The position numbers and the translations under genes were made by a program. Shown here piece by piece: positions 50,294 to 60,414 of a DNA stretch of 64,000 nt. Position 1 is the first letter of the stretch. Every line of letters starts with the position of its first letter. The notes under the pieces were generated by a model that was given only the letters and a program-made list of their open reading frames with translations, was not told where the DNA came from and made no database searches. This stretch comes from an uncultured Gammaproteobacteria bacterium (GTDB lineage Bacteria; Pseudomonadota; Gammaproteobacteria; Eutrophobiales; Eutrophobiaceae): the NCBI GenBank assembly GCA_938084745.1, contig CALKEZ010000017.1, positions 1 to 64,000 on the forward strand, written 5' to 3'.

Positions 50294-51537
50294 ACTTTGA
50301 TATTAATCAGTTTGTCTGGTGTTGGGCATTCGGGTCCAACCGGGCAGCCATCCAGACAAACAATTTTGCCTATAGTTAAACCGCACCGTTCAATTTGTCT
50401 ATCAAGCAGCCTTAAATTTTCATTAATCAATTTATGAAGAGTGACATCTTCCGACCACAGTGTCGCACTCACTTCATTATCTAGCATGGAGAGTTTTGCC
50501 GATATTGAACCGCTATCTTGAAAATCGATCTTTATGTGCACGGTCCATAGCTGGTCTTTTTTATTATCAGATTTTGCTTGTTTATCAGCATGGACATCAA
50601 GCTTGAGTAAGTCGACATCGTTTTTATCTTTTACTGGCGTCTCAATTGACCAGGTCGCAAATTGATTGTCGTTAGTTACCATCGCTTTCGACTGGTTTAC
50701 TTCAATACGTGCGATTGACGATTCTATATGCTTGCTGATTGTGTCAATGTTTGCTGAGCTAGTTAGTTCAGCTAAGCGAGGGGTGTTGTCTACATGTGGT
50801 TTTGCTGCTGGAGTCGATTCTTTCATCGTTAATGTTAAGGGTTGAATTTGTTTTGTAATCGCGGCTTCTGTTTTTTGATGAGCTTGTTTGTATTTCAGAA
50901 TTACGTCTGAAACCTGCAATAAATTCGTTTTGAGATCTTTTGTTAACGACTCGTTGGGCGGTGACGCAGGTGCTCTGGATTGTGGGCTTGTCGCTTGCTT
51001 ATTAGTGATTTCAGTTAATAGTTTTGCTTCAAGGAATATCCCTGCATTTTTTATAACTGTTTTTAACGTTGAGGGGTTTTTTATGCTTTCCTTGATGGGA
51101 AAGTTTTCAATAAGCTTTTTGATTTGTTGCTCTATCGGCGCAGGTAAAATGGTAACCGTTGATCTGATATTATTTGAAATCTGATTTAACAAGGTAGACA
51201 TCTTTTCCATGCCTGCCTGTCTTGGTATGGCATGACGCAGCAGTTGTTGCCTGGCTTCTTGTGTTGATACAGCTGATTCATGCTGAACTACTCGAAGCAC
51301 CACGGGGTTGCCCTGTTTCTCAACGACAAGTTTTAACTGCGATCCTATATCTAGCGGTTTATCAGAACTGGTTTTTGCCTCGATTTGCTGATTGTTAATT
51401 TCCAATACGACAGTGCCGGGCAATTGTTGGCTGACGACCCGGGCATTCAAAATTTGTCCTGGTAGCCATTGCGTCAAAATAGTTTGTCCCGTTTTTACCG
51501 GTAACAATGCAGATAAGAGAGAAGGTTGAATATCCAT
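50290..51537 (-). CDS. FliK-like hook-length control protein
   Basis: 415 aa. The N-terminal beta-rich part ([20 protein letters not shown]) precedes a long Gln/Lys/Thr-rich middle and a C-terminal Flg_hook domain ([20 protein letters not shown], then [20 protein letters not shown]). FliK measures hook length and switches export through FlhB. This copy is paired with an FlhB-C-like gene and lies away from any flagellar operon in the window. Confidence 0.82.
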   Translation of the reverse strand: MDIQPSLLSALLPVKTGQTILTQWLPGQILNARVVSQQLPGTVVLEINNQQIEAKTSSDKPLDIGSQLKLVVEKQGNPVVLRVVQHESAVSTQEARQQLLRHAIPRQAGMEKMSTLLNQISNNIRSTVTILPAPIEQQIKKLIENFPIKESIKNPSTLKTVIKNAGIFLEAKLLTEITNKQATSPQSRAPASPPNESLTKDLKTNLLQVSDVILKYKQAHQKTEAAITKQIQPLTLTMKESTPAAKPHVDNTPRLAELTSSANIDTISKHIESSIARIEVNQSKAMVTNDNQFATWSIETPVKDKNDVDLLKLDVHADKQAKSDNKKDQLWTVHIKIDFQDSGSISAKLSMLDNEVSATLWSEDVTLHKLINENLRLLDRQIERCGLTIGKIVCLDGCPVGPECPTPDKLINIKV

Positions 51538-51618
51538 TCCCTATAAAACGTCATTCTGGCATGAAACTTGAGGTCTTCTTTATAAGAAATTCAAGTTTGT
51601 AACAATGGAGAAAGCGGT

Positions 51619-52497
51619 TTGGTTGAAAGAAGATTGTGGTTTTTCAGACGAAATGGCGTCGTTAAAGGGCCGTTTATACCTGCTCAAATCACGCGAAATA
51701 TCCTGCTGGGTCGTATCAAACCTGATGATGAATTGAGTCTGGATGAGCAAAATTGGCAACAAGTTGCCACTCACCGAGAACTTTATCCTGATGTCATGCG
51801 CGAAACACCCGCTGATTCTGAAAAAATTGACATCTCCAGGATGCAACTCGATGAGCGTGTTTCGGATCAGCGACGTGATAAGCAGAATATGGAACAGGAA
51901 CGACGACGTAGTCGAGAAAGACGAGCGAATGAATCTGACGCGATGTTGGAACATCGTCAACACAGAAAAGAAATTGATGATGCTTATAAAAACAATCTTA
52001 AACGCCCTAAAACGCCATTTTTATCGCTATTGTTAATCGCAATTGTCATTATAGGGTTTGGTGTCGTACTTAAACCTGAAAACAAGGCTTCTCAAGCTGA
52101 TTGCGCGAGTCCTCCGGCTAAAGGTGTTAACTGGGCAAACTGTAGGTTTATAAGTTTGGATATAGAGAATCAAAATCTCGAATCCGCCATATTAACGGAT
52201 GCAATACTCAATGAATCCAGATTATCGGGTGTCAACTTTGCCGGATCAAATATGGCTTATGCAGAAATAAGCAGAAGTGATTTAAGTTATTCCAATCTCG
52301 AAGATGTAAGACTTATTGGTGCTGATTTGAGATATTCTGATCTGAGTTATGCTGACTTAAAAGATGCGGATTTTTCTTATGCTGATCTTAGCAATGCACT
52401 ATTAGCAGGTGCCAACATGGTCAATACCAAGTTTGATAATGCCATCTGGATAGATGGTCGAGTCTGTAGTGAAGGATCAACAGGGGCTTGCTATTAA
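51619..52497 (+). CDS. GYF-like, membrane-anchored pentapeptide-repeat protein
   Basis: 292 aa. It starts with TTG at 51619, with GGAG 9 bp upstream. The N-terminal DUF4339/GYF_2-like segment (RRNGVVKGPFIPAQITRNIL) precedes a highly charged helical region (about 70-130, DQRRDKQNMEQERRRSRERR) and one membrane helix (about 133-150). Then comes an A(D/N)LXX pentapeptide-repeat beta-helix (SDLSYSNLEDVRLIGADLRY and similar). The repeats probably lie in the periplasm. Function unknown. Convergent with the MEMO-AMMECR1 gene with a 4-bp overlap. Confidence 0.8.
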   Translation: MVERRLWFFRRNGVVKGPFIPAQITRNILLGRIKPDDELSLDEQNWQQVATHRELYPDVMRETPADSEKIDISRMQLDERVSDQRRDKQNMEQERRRSRERRANESDAMLEHRQHRKEIDDAYKNNLKRPKTPFLSLLLIAIVIIGFGVVLKPENKASQADCASPPAKGVNWANCRFISLDIENQNLESAILTDAILNESRLSGVNFAGSNMAYAEISRSDLSYSNLEDVRLIGADLRYSDLSYADLKDADFSYADLSNALLAGANMVNTKFDNAIWIDGRVCSEGSTGACY

Positions 52498-53876
52498 GCA
52501 ATTTCAGGAGAAGTATAATGTTCTGCTGTATAGCGCCAGGCTTTCTCTGGTGACTCAGATGATTTTATACCGGCCTTCTTTTTCAGCTCGTGCAGAAATA
52601 CTTCAGGTTTACTAATTGACTCCCACACTGCCGGTAAAAATGTTGCGCGCGCATTATTTTTTGAAATAATCAAACCATCTATATCAGGCCGTAGTTGTTG
52701 AATCAGATCAGCTTCATCATTGAAGTTTATTGGCATGGGAGAGGAAAGTATCGACAGATTTATTTCGATATTCTTGTATTCGTCTTCAGTGAGAGGTTTA
52801 AACCGTGGATCGGAAAATGCCGCCGCATAAGCGTATTGCGCGATAGCACTGATTAGCGGCGCATGTGCTTCAGTTGTCCCGATACAACCACGTAGATGAC
52901 CATGCAATTTTAACGTTATGAATACGGCTAATTTTTTTCTAAATGGCGCATCAAATTTTTCAACTTCCGGTTCATAGGCGCATCCATTTTGCAGGCCTTG
53001 CATGATACTTTTATGAATGGTGTCAAAAGCGATTTTTTTATTTTCTTCATTGAGAATTAACGGTTCAAATAAGGCGTAGGCGCCATAACCAACAACGCGA
53101 TCTTTTGTGCCGGCAGTGTCGCCTGAATTCCGTTGATCGATTGTGCAGATAACCATGTTTTTTTCTCGGGCAAGTTTTAATAGACCGCGCAGTGGCATAC
53201 AACCGCAAGCTTGTTCCGGGCCAATTTTTTCGTAGTCAAAATGTTCTATTAATTCACTTGTGCTTTTGTCTCTCGCGCGAGCTGACGTGTAGTCGAGATA
53301 ATGACTTAGATCAGAACTGATCACGATCAAGGTCTCATCGCCACCCCATAATTCTTCCAGTATTGTCGCTACTTGAGCAGGTTCTGCATCGCCCACCAGT
53401 AAAGGTACGAGGGTAAAGTCGCCAAGCACTTTTTGTAAGAAGGGGATATGTACCTCAAGGCTGTGCTCTTGTTCATGAGCAATGTCCAGAAACTGTACGT
53501 AAGGATGATGTGTTAACTGGTTTAATGTATCGATGTCGACAGGGACATTACCTAGCGGTGTCGCAAAATGAGTATTTGATGGCAATGCAATACCTTGCAC
53601 ATAAACCCGATGCGTTGGGCCTAATAAGATGACACGGGTAATTTGGGTTTTTAGTTGTTTGAGTGCTGCATAAACACTCGCCGCGATAGCACCCGAATAG
53701 ATATAACCTGCATGTGGGGCAATGATGGCTTTCGGCGGCGTAATTTCAATTTCTTTTTCTGCCAGATAACTATCCAGCATATTGTTTAATTGGTTAGCAT
53801 TGCCGGGGTAAAAACTGCCGGCAACTGCTGGTGGTCTTATGGAAATACGGCGCTGATATGTTACGTTTTCAGTCAT
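52494..53876 (-). CDS. MEMO1-AMMECR1 fusion (AmmeMemoRadiSam proteins B and A)
   Basis: 460 aa from ATG 53876; a TTG at 53885 is also open, but AGG lies just before the ATG. The MEMO part (about 1-270) begins RPPAVAGSFYPGNANQLNNM and has IIAPHAGYIYSGAIAASVYA, LEVHIPFLQKVLG and SSDLSHYLDYTSAR, giving the metal-site His residues. The AMMECR1 part (about 290-460) has LHGHLRGCIGTTEAHAPLIS and SDPRFKPLTEDEY. It is divergent from the radical SAM gene that defines the system. The system's biochemical role is unknown. Confidence 0.93.
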   Translation of the reverse strand: MTENVTYQRRISIRPPAVAGSFYPGNANQLNNMLDSYLAEKEIEITPPKAIIAPHAGYIYSGAIAASVYAALKQLKTQITRVILLGPTHRVYVQGIALPSNTHFATPLGNVPVDIDTLNQLTHHPYVQFLDIAHEQEHSLEVHIPFLQKVLGDFTLVPLLVGDAEPAQVATILEELWGGDETLIVISSDLSHYLDYTSARARDKSTSELIEHFDYEKIGPEQACGCMPLRGLLKLAREKNMVICTIDQRNSGDTAGTKDRVVGYGAYALFEPLILNEENKKIAFDTIHKSIMQGLQNGCAYEPEVEKFDAPFRKKLAVFITLKLHGHLRGCIGTTEAHAPLISAIAQYAYAAAFSDPRFKPLTEDEYKNIEINLSILSSPMPINFNDEADLIQQLRPDIDGLIISKNNARATFLPAVWESISKPEVFLHELKKKAGIKSSESPEKAWRYTAEHYTSPEIA

Positions 53877-53962
53877 TATCCTCAATCGGCGTTTCGTTGA
53901 TAAAATTATAGGACTAATATCATTAAAACATTATAAAAATAGACACAATATGACAATATTCT

Positions 53963-55048
53963 ATGCAATCAATCGTTAAAACGAAATACTGGCATAGGCT
54001 TGCGGATGGTCGAGTGCAATGTGACCTTTGCCCGCGAGAATGCAAGTTAAAGCAGGGACAACGCGGTCTTTGCTTTGTCCGTGCCTGCGAAGATGAAGAG
54101 ATTGTTTTAACGTCCTATGGTCGGTCCAGTGGTTTTTGTATCGATCCCATAGAAAAAAAACCACTTAATCATTTTTATCCCGGTTCCTCGGTACTTTCAT
54201 TTGGCACTGCCGGGTGTAATCTGGCTTGCAAGTTTTGCCAAAACTGGGATATCAGTAAGTCCCGAGAAATGGACACACTGGCGGATGCCGCAAGTCCGGA
54301 GACTATCGCATTAACAGCAAAACATGCACAGTGCTGCAGTATTGCGTTTACTTATAATGATCCGGTTATTTTTCATGAATACGCCATTGATGTGGCCGCT
54401 GCGTGTCATGAACTGGATATAAAAACGGTTGCTGTCTCGGCGGGTTATGTTTGTCCAGAGCCGAGAGCAGAATTTTATAACTATATTGATGCGGCAAACA
54501 TTGATTTGAAGGCGTTTACCGAAAATTTCTACCATCGTATTACAGGCAGTCATCTAGCCGCAGTGTTAGAAACCTTGTCTTATCTAAAGCATGAGACCAA
54601 TGTCTGGTTTGAAATAACAAACCTGGTTATTCCGGGTGAAAATGATTCAGACAAGGAATTCAATCAAATGACCGAATGGATCGTGTCTGAATTAGGACCG
54701 GATGTGCCACTGCATTTTTCTGCTTTCCATCCTGATTGGAAAATGCGTGATAAACCACATACGCCACTGGCGACACTACAAAGGGCAAGAGCCATCGCGA
54801 TTATGAACGGTTTGAAATATGTCTATACCGGTAATGTCCACGATCCAGCAGGCGACACAACCTATTGTTATGAATGCGGGACAGAATTAATAGTTCGGGA
54901 TTGGTACGTAATTAAGGACTGGGTGCTTGATGATGCTGGCAAATGTCCGGTATGTAATACGATTTGTGCGGGCATCTTCGCCGCAGACCACGGAAACTGG
55001 GGCTCTAAACGCGTTCCCGTCAGGTTAAATCATTCCGGTTTATATTAA
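53963..55048 (+). CDS. AmmeMemoRadiSam system radical SAM enzyme
   Basis: 361 aa. An N-terminal Cys-rich module (Cys20, 23, 27, 37 and 42 in CDLCPRECKLKQGQRGLCFV and just after) precedes the radical SAM Cx3Cx2C motif (Cys85, 89, 92 in GTAGCNLACKFCQNW). A C-terminal zinc-ribbon-like part has CYECGTELIVRDWYVIKDW and CPVCNTICAGIF. It resembles pyruvate formate-lyase activases in the core (YNDPVIFHEYAIDVAAACHE). It pairs with the divergent MEMO-AMMECR1 gene; the substrate is unknown. Confidence 0.93.
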   Translation: MQSIVKTKYWHRLADGRVQCDLCPRECKLKQGQRGLCFVRACEDEEIVLTSYGRSSGFCIDPIEKKPLNHFYPGSSVLSFGTAGCNLACKFCQNWDISKSREMDTLADAASPETIALTAKHAQCCSIAFTYNDPVIFHEYAIDVAAACHELDIKTVAVSAGYVCPEPRAEFYNYIDAANIDLKAFTENFYHRITGSHLAAVLETLSYLKHETNVWFEITNLVIPGENDSDKEFNQMTEWIVSELGPDVPLHFSAFHPDWKMRDKPHTPLATLQRARAIAIMNGLKYVYTGNVHDPAGDTTYCYECGTELIVRDWYVIKDWVLDDAGKCPVCNTICAGIFAADHGNWGSKRVPVRLNHSGLY

Positions 55049-55113
55049 TCAAATCAAATGCATAAAGTACCTTGAAAATCATCATGGAGCCCTGTACTAT
55101 TCGCCACCTCTGA

Positions 55114-55190
55114 TGCGGGGTGGAGCAGTCTGGCAGCTCGTCGGGCTCATAACCCGAAGGTCGCAGGTTCAAATCCTGCCCCCGCTACCA
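55114..55190 (+). tRNA. Initiator tRNA-fMet (CAT)
   Basis: 77 nt. The anticodon loop is CTCATAA in a stem with three G-C pairs (GGG/CCC), the initiator mark. The acceptor is T-GCGGGG/CCCCGC-T, so position 1 and 72 form a U-U mismatch in place of the E. coli C-A. CCA is encoded. A tRNA-fMet upstream of rimP-nusA-infB matches metY of E. coli. Confidence 0.96.
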
Positions 55191-55244
55191 AAGTTTAAGT
55201 TATTTTGTGGTCATTTTATGAATGTCACATAAAGTATTAACATT

Positions 55245-55266
55245 GGCCCCTGATCAGGGGCTTTTT
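55245..55266 (+). terminator. Intrinsic terminator after tRNA-fMet
   Basis: The self-complementary GGCCCCTGATCAGGGGC (55245-55261) is followed by TTTTT. It may be partly read through into rimP, as in E. coli metY-nusA. Confidence 0.8.
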
Positions 55267-55401
55267 GTTATGTGCTGATTGTGAAAGGTTATTTTCGGGC
55301 TTTTGCCTTACTTCGGTATGCTGGGATTTCACCATGCAAAGTAACGGGCTGATAGTGACTTAATATATTGTCTGCGTGTGGCGGACTGAATATAAACTGG
55401 C

Positions 55402-55407
55402 TATAAT
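55402..55407 (+). promoter_or_regulatory. Candidate -10 box for the rimP operon
   Basis: TATAAT lies 20 bp before the leader hairpin. An alternative -35/-10 pair is TTGTCT near 55367 with TATAAA at 55391. Neither has a fully convincing partner. Confidence 0.4.
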
Positions 55408-55426
55408 TTTACATAGTTTTTAATTA

Positions 55427-55453
55427 AGTGGGCCTTGTGCCCACTTTTTGTTT
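55427..55453 (+). terminator. rimP leader hairpin (terminator-like attenuator)
   Basis: AGTGGGC/GCCCACT with loop CTTGT, then TTTTGTTT, ends only 8 bp before the rimP ATG. Its position resembles the rimP-leader RNAs known from other proteobacteria. It should control entry into the rimP-nusA-infB operon, possibly through NusA or its products. The mechanism is inferred. Confidence 0.7.
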
Positions 55454-55460
55454 GCGGCGT

Positions 55461-55916
55461 ATGTATAGACAAAATCAAGCATTACTCGATTTATTTGAGC
55501 CTGAAGCGGCGGCGATAGGATACGAAATATTAGGCATTGAGCTTAATCAGAGTACCCATGGCTCGCTCTTGCGCGTCTATATTGACAAGGAAGGCGGTAT
55601 CAATGTTGATGACTGTGCTTTGGTAAGCCACCAACTGGCAGGATTGCTTGATGTTGAGGATCCGATACAGGGCAATTATGACCTCGAAGTATCGTCTCCC
55701 GGACTGGATCGACCCTTGTTTACCCTGGCGCAATTAAAAAAAGTCGTAGGTCAAACAATCAAAATCAGGTTGTATGAAAAACTTAACGGCAGGAAACGTT
55801 TTGTTGGTACTTTAAATTCAGTTAATGACGAAGACATCGTGATTAACTGTGAAGACGGCGAATATGAGCTGCCTTTCAGATTAATAGATCGGGCTAGCCT
55901 GGTTCCACAGTTTTGA
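55461..55916 (+). CDS. rimP: Ribosome maturation factor RimP
   Basis: 151 aa from the ATG at 55461; the frame upstream runs through the leader hairpin. It shows IGYEILGIELNQ, LRVYIDKEGGINVDDCALVS, the GNYDLEVSSPGLDRPLFTLA signature and the C-terminal SH3-like domain (GTLNSVNDEDIVINCEDGEY). It assists 30S assembly. Followed by nusA after 21 bp. Confidence 0.95.
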   Translation: MYRQNQALLDLFEPEAAAIGYEILGIELNQSTHGSLLRVYIDKEGGINVDDCALVSHQLAGLLDVEDPIQGNYDLEVSSPGLDRPLFTLAQLKKVVGQTIKIRLYEKLNGRKRFVGTLNSVNDEDIVINCEDGEYELPFRLIDRASLVPQF

Positions 55917-55937
55917 ATTTTTTAAACGGTAGATTAA

Positions 55938-57458
55938 ATGAATAAAGAAATTTTAATGGTTGTTGATGTTGTTAGTAATGAAAAAGGTGTTGCTAAAAGC
56001 ATCATTTTCGAAGCAATTGAAGCGGCGCTCGCAAGTGCAACCAAAAAGCGTAATCGTGAAGATATAGAGTCGCGCGTTAGTATTGATCGGGAAACGGGTG
56101 ATTATAATACGTTTCGTTGCTGGGAAGTGGTTGATGATAAGCCTGAGTCTCTGGAAGCACCAACCCGACAGATTCGCTTGAGCGATGCCAGGGAAAAACA
56201 GCCGGACATTGAAGTCGGTCAATTTATTGAAGAACCGATGCCTTCTGTAGAGTTTGGCCGTATTGCCGCGCAAGCAGCCAAACAGGTTATTGTGCAAAAG
56301 GTGCGCGAAGCCGAGCGAGCTCAAGTAATTGACGCTTATCAGGGCCGCGTTGGAGAAATGGTCAGTGGTGTTGTAAAACGTTCTGAGCGTACTGGCGTTA
56401 TTCTGGATTTGGGCAATAATGCTGAAGCCTTTATCCCAAGAGAAGAACTGATACCTCGTGAGGCAGTTCGTCCGGGTGATCGTATTAGAGCCCATCTGAA
56501 GGAAGTCAGACCTGAAGTTACGCGTGGACCACAACTGTTTTTGAGTCGAACTGCTCCAGAATTACTTATCGAATTATTTAAAATCGAAGTGCCGGAAATT
56601 AACGAAGGCATGATCGACATTATTAATGGTGCGCGCGATCCCGGTGCCCGGGCCAAGATTGCTGTTAAAACTAATGACCCGAGAATTGACCCGATTGGTG
56701 CCTGTGTCGGTATGCGCGGTTCAAGAGTACAGGCCGTTTCCAATGAGTTGGGTGGTGAAAGGGTAGATATCATCCTGTGGGATGAAAATCCGGCTCAATT
56801 TGTTATTAATGCCATGGCGCCAGCGGAAGTCGCATCAATTATGGTCGATGAAGATGCCCATACCATGGATGTGGCTGTTGCCGAGGAGAATCTATCGCAG
56901 GCTATCGGCAGAGGCGGCCAAAACGTTAAACTTGCCAGCGAACTGACGGGTTGGGAACTGAATGTGATGTCAGTAGAGCAAGCTGATGAAAAAAGTGAAG
57001 CCGAAGCGGAAACATTACAAGCGATGTTCATGGAACATCTTGGCGTTGATGAAGAGGTTGCAATCATTCTGGTACAGGAAGGGTTTTCAAGTATAGAAGA
57101 AGTTGCCTATGTTCCAGAGAAGGAAATGCTGGCTATCGAAGAATTTGATGATGATCTGGTTAATGCATTACGTGAACGAGCGAAAGACATTATGTTGACT
57201 CGTGCAATTGCCAATGAAGAAAAACTGGGGGATGAAAAACCTGCAGAAGACTTATTGACGATGGATGGAATGGATAAAGCACTGGCTTATGAACTGGCCG
57301 GTAAAGGCGTTGTAACCATGGAGGATTTAGCAGAGCAGTCTGTTGATGAATTAATGGATATGACGGGTCTTGAGAAGGAGCGTGCCGGAGAATTAATTAT
57401 GACCGCGCGAATACCTTGGTTTGAAGCAGAAGAATCTACTAGTGAGAGTGCTAATTAA
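55938..57458 (+). CDS. nusA: Transcription termination/antitermination factor NusA
   Basis: 506 aa. The N-terminal RNA polymerase-binding domain ([20 protein letters not shown]) precedes S1 ([20 protein letters not shown]), KH1 ([20 protein letters not shown]) and KH2 ([20 protein letters not shown]). Two C-terminal acidic repeats follow ([40 protein letters not shown]), as in E. coli. It controls pausing and termination. Its final A is the first base of the infB ATG. Confidence 0.97.
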   Translation: MNKEILMVVDVVSNEKGVAKSIIFEAIEAALASATKKRNREDIESRVSIDRETGDYNTFRCWEVVDDKPESLEAPTRQIRLSDAREKQPDIEVGQFIEEPMPSVEFGRIAAQAAKQVIVQKVREAERAQVIDAYQGRVGEMVSGVVKRSERTGVILDLGNNAEAFIPREELIPREAVRPGDRIRAHLKEVRPEVTRGPQLFLSRTAPELLIELFKIEVPEINEGMIDIINGARDPGARAKIAVKTNDPRIDPIGACVGMRGSRVQAVSNELGGERVDIILWDENPAQFVINAMAPAEVASIMVDEDAHTMDVAVAEENLSQAIGRGGQNVKLASELTGWELNVMSVEQADEKSEAEAETLQAMFMEHLGVDEEVAIILVQEGFSSIEEVAYVPEKEMLAIEEFDDDLVNALRERAKDIMLTRAIANEEKLGDEKPAEDLLTMDGMDKALAYELAGKGVVTMEDLAEQSVDELMDMTGLEKERAGELIMTARIPWFEAEESTSESAN

Positions 57459-60034
57459 TGCCTGAAGTTACAATCAGTGAGTTTGCCGCCGATGTTGGTG
57501 TTCCTGTAGAACGTATCCAGGAACAATTGCTTGAAGCGGGTCTGACAAAGAAAAAAGCCGAAGAAGTCATTACTGATAAAGAAAAATCGGTGTTGTTGGC
57601 TTTTTTAAGAAAAAAACATGGCAAAGATGATACCTCTGAGCCACGTAAAATTACCTTGCGCCGTAAAACGGTAAGCGAACTTCAAGTACCTGTCGCGACT
57701 CAGGGGCGTGCGAAACCGCGTTCCAAGACGGTAAATATTGAATTTCGCAAGCGCCGCACTTATGCCAAACGCGGTGATATTGCTGAAACATTGAAACAGG
57801 AAGAGGAAGCGGCCAAGTTACTCGAAGAACAGGCAGCAACTAAACTGAAAAATATACAGGCTGAGGCCGAAACGGCTATCGTTGCAGCGGAAGCTGAGAA
57901 AGAGATACCTGTTGTTGAGGATGTTGTCGAAGTTGAAGCCATTGAAGTAACTGCGGTTCCATCGGAAACACCTGAACAAGCTGCGGTTGAAGAAGTTGAA
58001 ACTAAAGCCACTGTCGAAGCAGAAATTGAGACGCACAAGATTCCGGAAACTATTAAACCGGAAGTAGCTGTCGTTCCAAAAGTGGCAACCGTTGCAAAAG
58101 AACCTGCAAAAACACCAAGCAATAAAGAAAAGTCGCGTAAGGAACAAGCGCGTCACGGTAGACAAGAATTACATGTCGCTACCAAGGGTTCGGGTAGACG
58201 TCGTAAAAAATCAAGACATACGCCAGTAATTCAACAGTCCGGTGACAACATACATGGTTTTGAAAAACCAACCGCGCCTGTTGTAAAAGAAATCGCTATC
58301 CCGGAAAGCATCACCGTTGCTGAATTGGCGCAGCGTATGTCAGTCAAAGGTTCGGAAGTTGTTAAAGTGATGATGGGTCTCGGCAGTATGGCGACGATCA
58401 ATCAGACCATTGATCAGGATACAGCAGGTATTGTCGTAGAGGAGATGGGCCATAAGGCCAAGTTCCAGAAGGATAATGCACTCGAAGAAGAAATGATTCA
58501 GGCAGCACAACAAGGTGGCGAACAAGTCACTCGTGCGCCTGTAGTAACGATCATGGGTCATGTCGATCACGGTAAAACATCATTGCTGGATTATATTCGT
58601 CGTACCAAAGTGGCCGCTGGTGAAGCCGGTGGTATTACACAGCATATTGGCGCCTATCGGGTTAAGACGGAGAACGGTGATATCACCTTTCTTGATACTC
58701 CCGGACATGAAGCATTTACTTCTATGCGTGCTCGCGGCGCAAAGGTAACGGATATTGTTGTTATTGTGGTTGCTGCCGATGATGGTGTTATGCCACAAAC
58801 AGAAGAAGCAGTGAAGCATGCAAAAGCGGCTAATGTGCCCATCATCATCGCGGTTAATAAGATTGATAAGGAAAACGCAGATCCAGACCGCGTTAAACAG
58901 GAATTATCAAAATATGATGTTATCCCTGAAAGTTGGGGCGGCGATACTATTTTTATAAATCTTTCTGCGTTAACAGGTGAAGGTGTTGATGACTTACTAG
59001 AAAGTATTTTATTACAAACAGAAGTGCTTGAATTAAAAGCAGTAATGACGGGCCCTGCATCGGGCGCAGTAATTGAATCTCGACTGGATAAAGGCCGTGG
59101 CCCTATTGCGAGTATTCTGGTTCAGAATGGCACCTTGAATAAGGGCGATGTGATTCTGAGTGGTCATGAATTTGGTCGTGTACGCGCAATGATTGATGAT
59201 AGTGGTCATGAAGTTCTGTCTGCTGGTCCCTCTACCCCGTTAGAAGTGCTCGGCTTGTCAGGCACACCTAATGCGGGCGACGAAATGCTGGTTGTGCCAG
59301 ATGAAAAGAAAGCGAGAGAAATTGCGCTATTCAGACAGGGTAAATATCGAGAAACCAAGATGGCACAGCAACATGCCATGAAGCTTGAGAATGTGATGAA
59401 TCAGATGCAGGAAGGTGAAGTCTCTTCATTGAACCTGCTGATTAAGGCTGATGTGCAGGGGTCTTCGGAAGCACTGGTAGATGCCTTAACTCGATTTAGT
59501 AATGACGAAGTACGAGTCAACATTATTAGTAGTGGCGTTGGTGGCATTACCGAGTCTGATATCAATCTTGCCATGGCATCAAGCGGTGTTGTGATTGGGT
59601 TTAACGTACGTGCAGATGCAAGTGCACGTAAGCTAATTGATGCTGAAGGTATTGATCTGCGTTATTACAGCATTATTTATGATGTTATCGATGATGTTAA
59701 AGCTGCACTGAGTGGTATGTTATCACCGGAAATTCGTGAGCAAATCACGGGTGTTGCTGAAGTCAGAGAAGTTTTCAGATCGCCAAAATTTGGTGATATC
59801 GCGGGCTGCATGGTTACAACGGGCCGTGTTAATCGGAACAATCCTATTCGTGTATTGCGCGATAATGTGGTTATTTATGAGGGTGAGCTTGAATCACTAC
59901 GACGCTTCAAAGATGATGTCAGCGAAGTTAAGTCAGGTATGGATTGCGGTATTGGTGTGAAAAATTACAACGATGTACAACCCGGTGATCAGATCGAAGT
60001 GTTCGAACGCGTCAGTGTCGAACGTAAAATCTGA
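57458..60034 (+). CDS. infB: Translation initiation factor IF-2
   Basis: 858 aa. The N-terminal IF2 domain, a long Ala/Glu/Val/Lys-rich linker (about 100-230) and a second IF2 N domain ([20 protein letters not shown]) come first. The GTPase has [20 protein letters not shown] (G1), DTPGHEAF (G3) and [15 protein letters not shown] (G4). Domains II-IV include [18 protein letters not shown]. It delivers fMet-tRNA to the 30S subunit. Overlaps nusA by one base. Confidence 0.97.
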   Translation: MPEVTISEFAADVGVPVERIQEQLLEAGLTKKKAEEVITDKEKSVLLAFLRKKHGKDDTSEPRKITLRRKTVSELQVPVATQGRAKPRSKTVNIEFRKRRTYAKRGDIAETLKQEEEAAKLLEEQAATKLKNIQAEAETAIVAAEAEKEIPVVEDVVEVEAIEVTAVPSETPEQAAVEEVETKATVEAEIETHKIPETIKPEVAVVPKVATVAKEPAKTPSNKEKSRKEQARHGRQELHVATKGSGRRRKKSRHTPVIQQSGDNIHGFEKPTAPVVKEIAIPESITVAELAQRMSVKGSEVVKVMMGLGSMATINQTIDQDTAGIVVEEMGHKAKFQKDNALEEEMIQAAQQGGEQVTRAPVVTIMGHVDHGKTSLLDYIRRTKVAAGEAGGITQHIGAYRVKTENGDITFLDTPGHEAFTSMRARGAKVTDIVVIVVAADDGVMPQTEEAVKHAKAANVPIIIAVNKIDKENADPDRVKQELSKYDVIPESWGGDTIFINLSALTGEGVDDLLESILLQTEVLELKAVMTGPASGAVIESRLDKGRGPIASILVQNGTLNKGDVILSGHEFGRVRAMIDDSGHEVLSAGPSTPLEVLGLSGTPNAGDEMLVVPDEKKAREIALFRQGKYRETKMAQQHAMKLENVMNQMQEGEVSSLNLLIKADVQGSSEALVDALTRFSNDEVRVNIISSGVGGITESDINLAMASSGVVIGFNVRADASARKLIDAEGIDLRYYSIIYDVIDDVKAALSGMLSPEIREQITGVAEVREVFRSPKFGDIAGCMVTTGRVNRNNPIRVLRDNVVIYEGELESLRRFKDDVSEVKSGMDCGIGVKNYNDVQPGDQIEVFERVSVERKI

Positions 60035-60042
60035 TTTAGCTT

Positions 60043-60414
60043 ATGCCTAAAGAATTTGGGCGTCACCAGCGCGTAGCCCAGTTTATAAAAGAAGAACTTT
60101 CTGTTCTTGTGCAACGCGATTTTCCGTTAAATCAATATGGCATGATAACACTGGTAGATGTTGATCTGAGTCCGGATTTGAAGAATGCAACAATCCATGT
60201 CACCGCACTTAATAACAACAAACCCAAAGAAGATCTTGTTGCTGATATGAATGACCAGGCGAGTCATTTTCGTCATGAACTTTCAAAAATGTTGACAACA
60301 AGAGGCGTTCCTACGATACGTTTTAAATACGATGAGTCTATTGAGCGAGCACAACGTCTAACCGATCTGATTAATTCTGTTAGTCAAACTAATCCTGAAA
60401 AGCCGGATGAGTAG
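60043..60414 (+). CDS. rbfA: Ribosome-binding factor A
   Basis: 123 aa KH-fold protein (HQRVAQFIKEELSVLVQRDF, ITLVDVDLSPDLKNATIHVT, RHELSKMLTTRGVPTIRFKY, DESIERAQRLTDLI). It matures the 5' end of 16S rRNA. It sits between infB and truB, overlapping truB by 8 bp. Confidence 0.95.
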   Translation: MPKEFGRHQRVAQFIKEELSVLVQRDFPLNQYGMITLVDVDLSPDLKNATIHVTALNNNKPKEDLVADMNDQASHFRHELSKMLTTRGVPTIRFKYDESIERAQRLTDLINSVSQTNPEKPDE

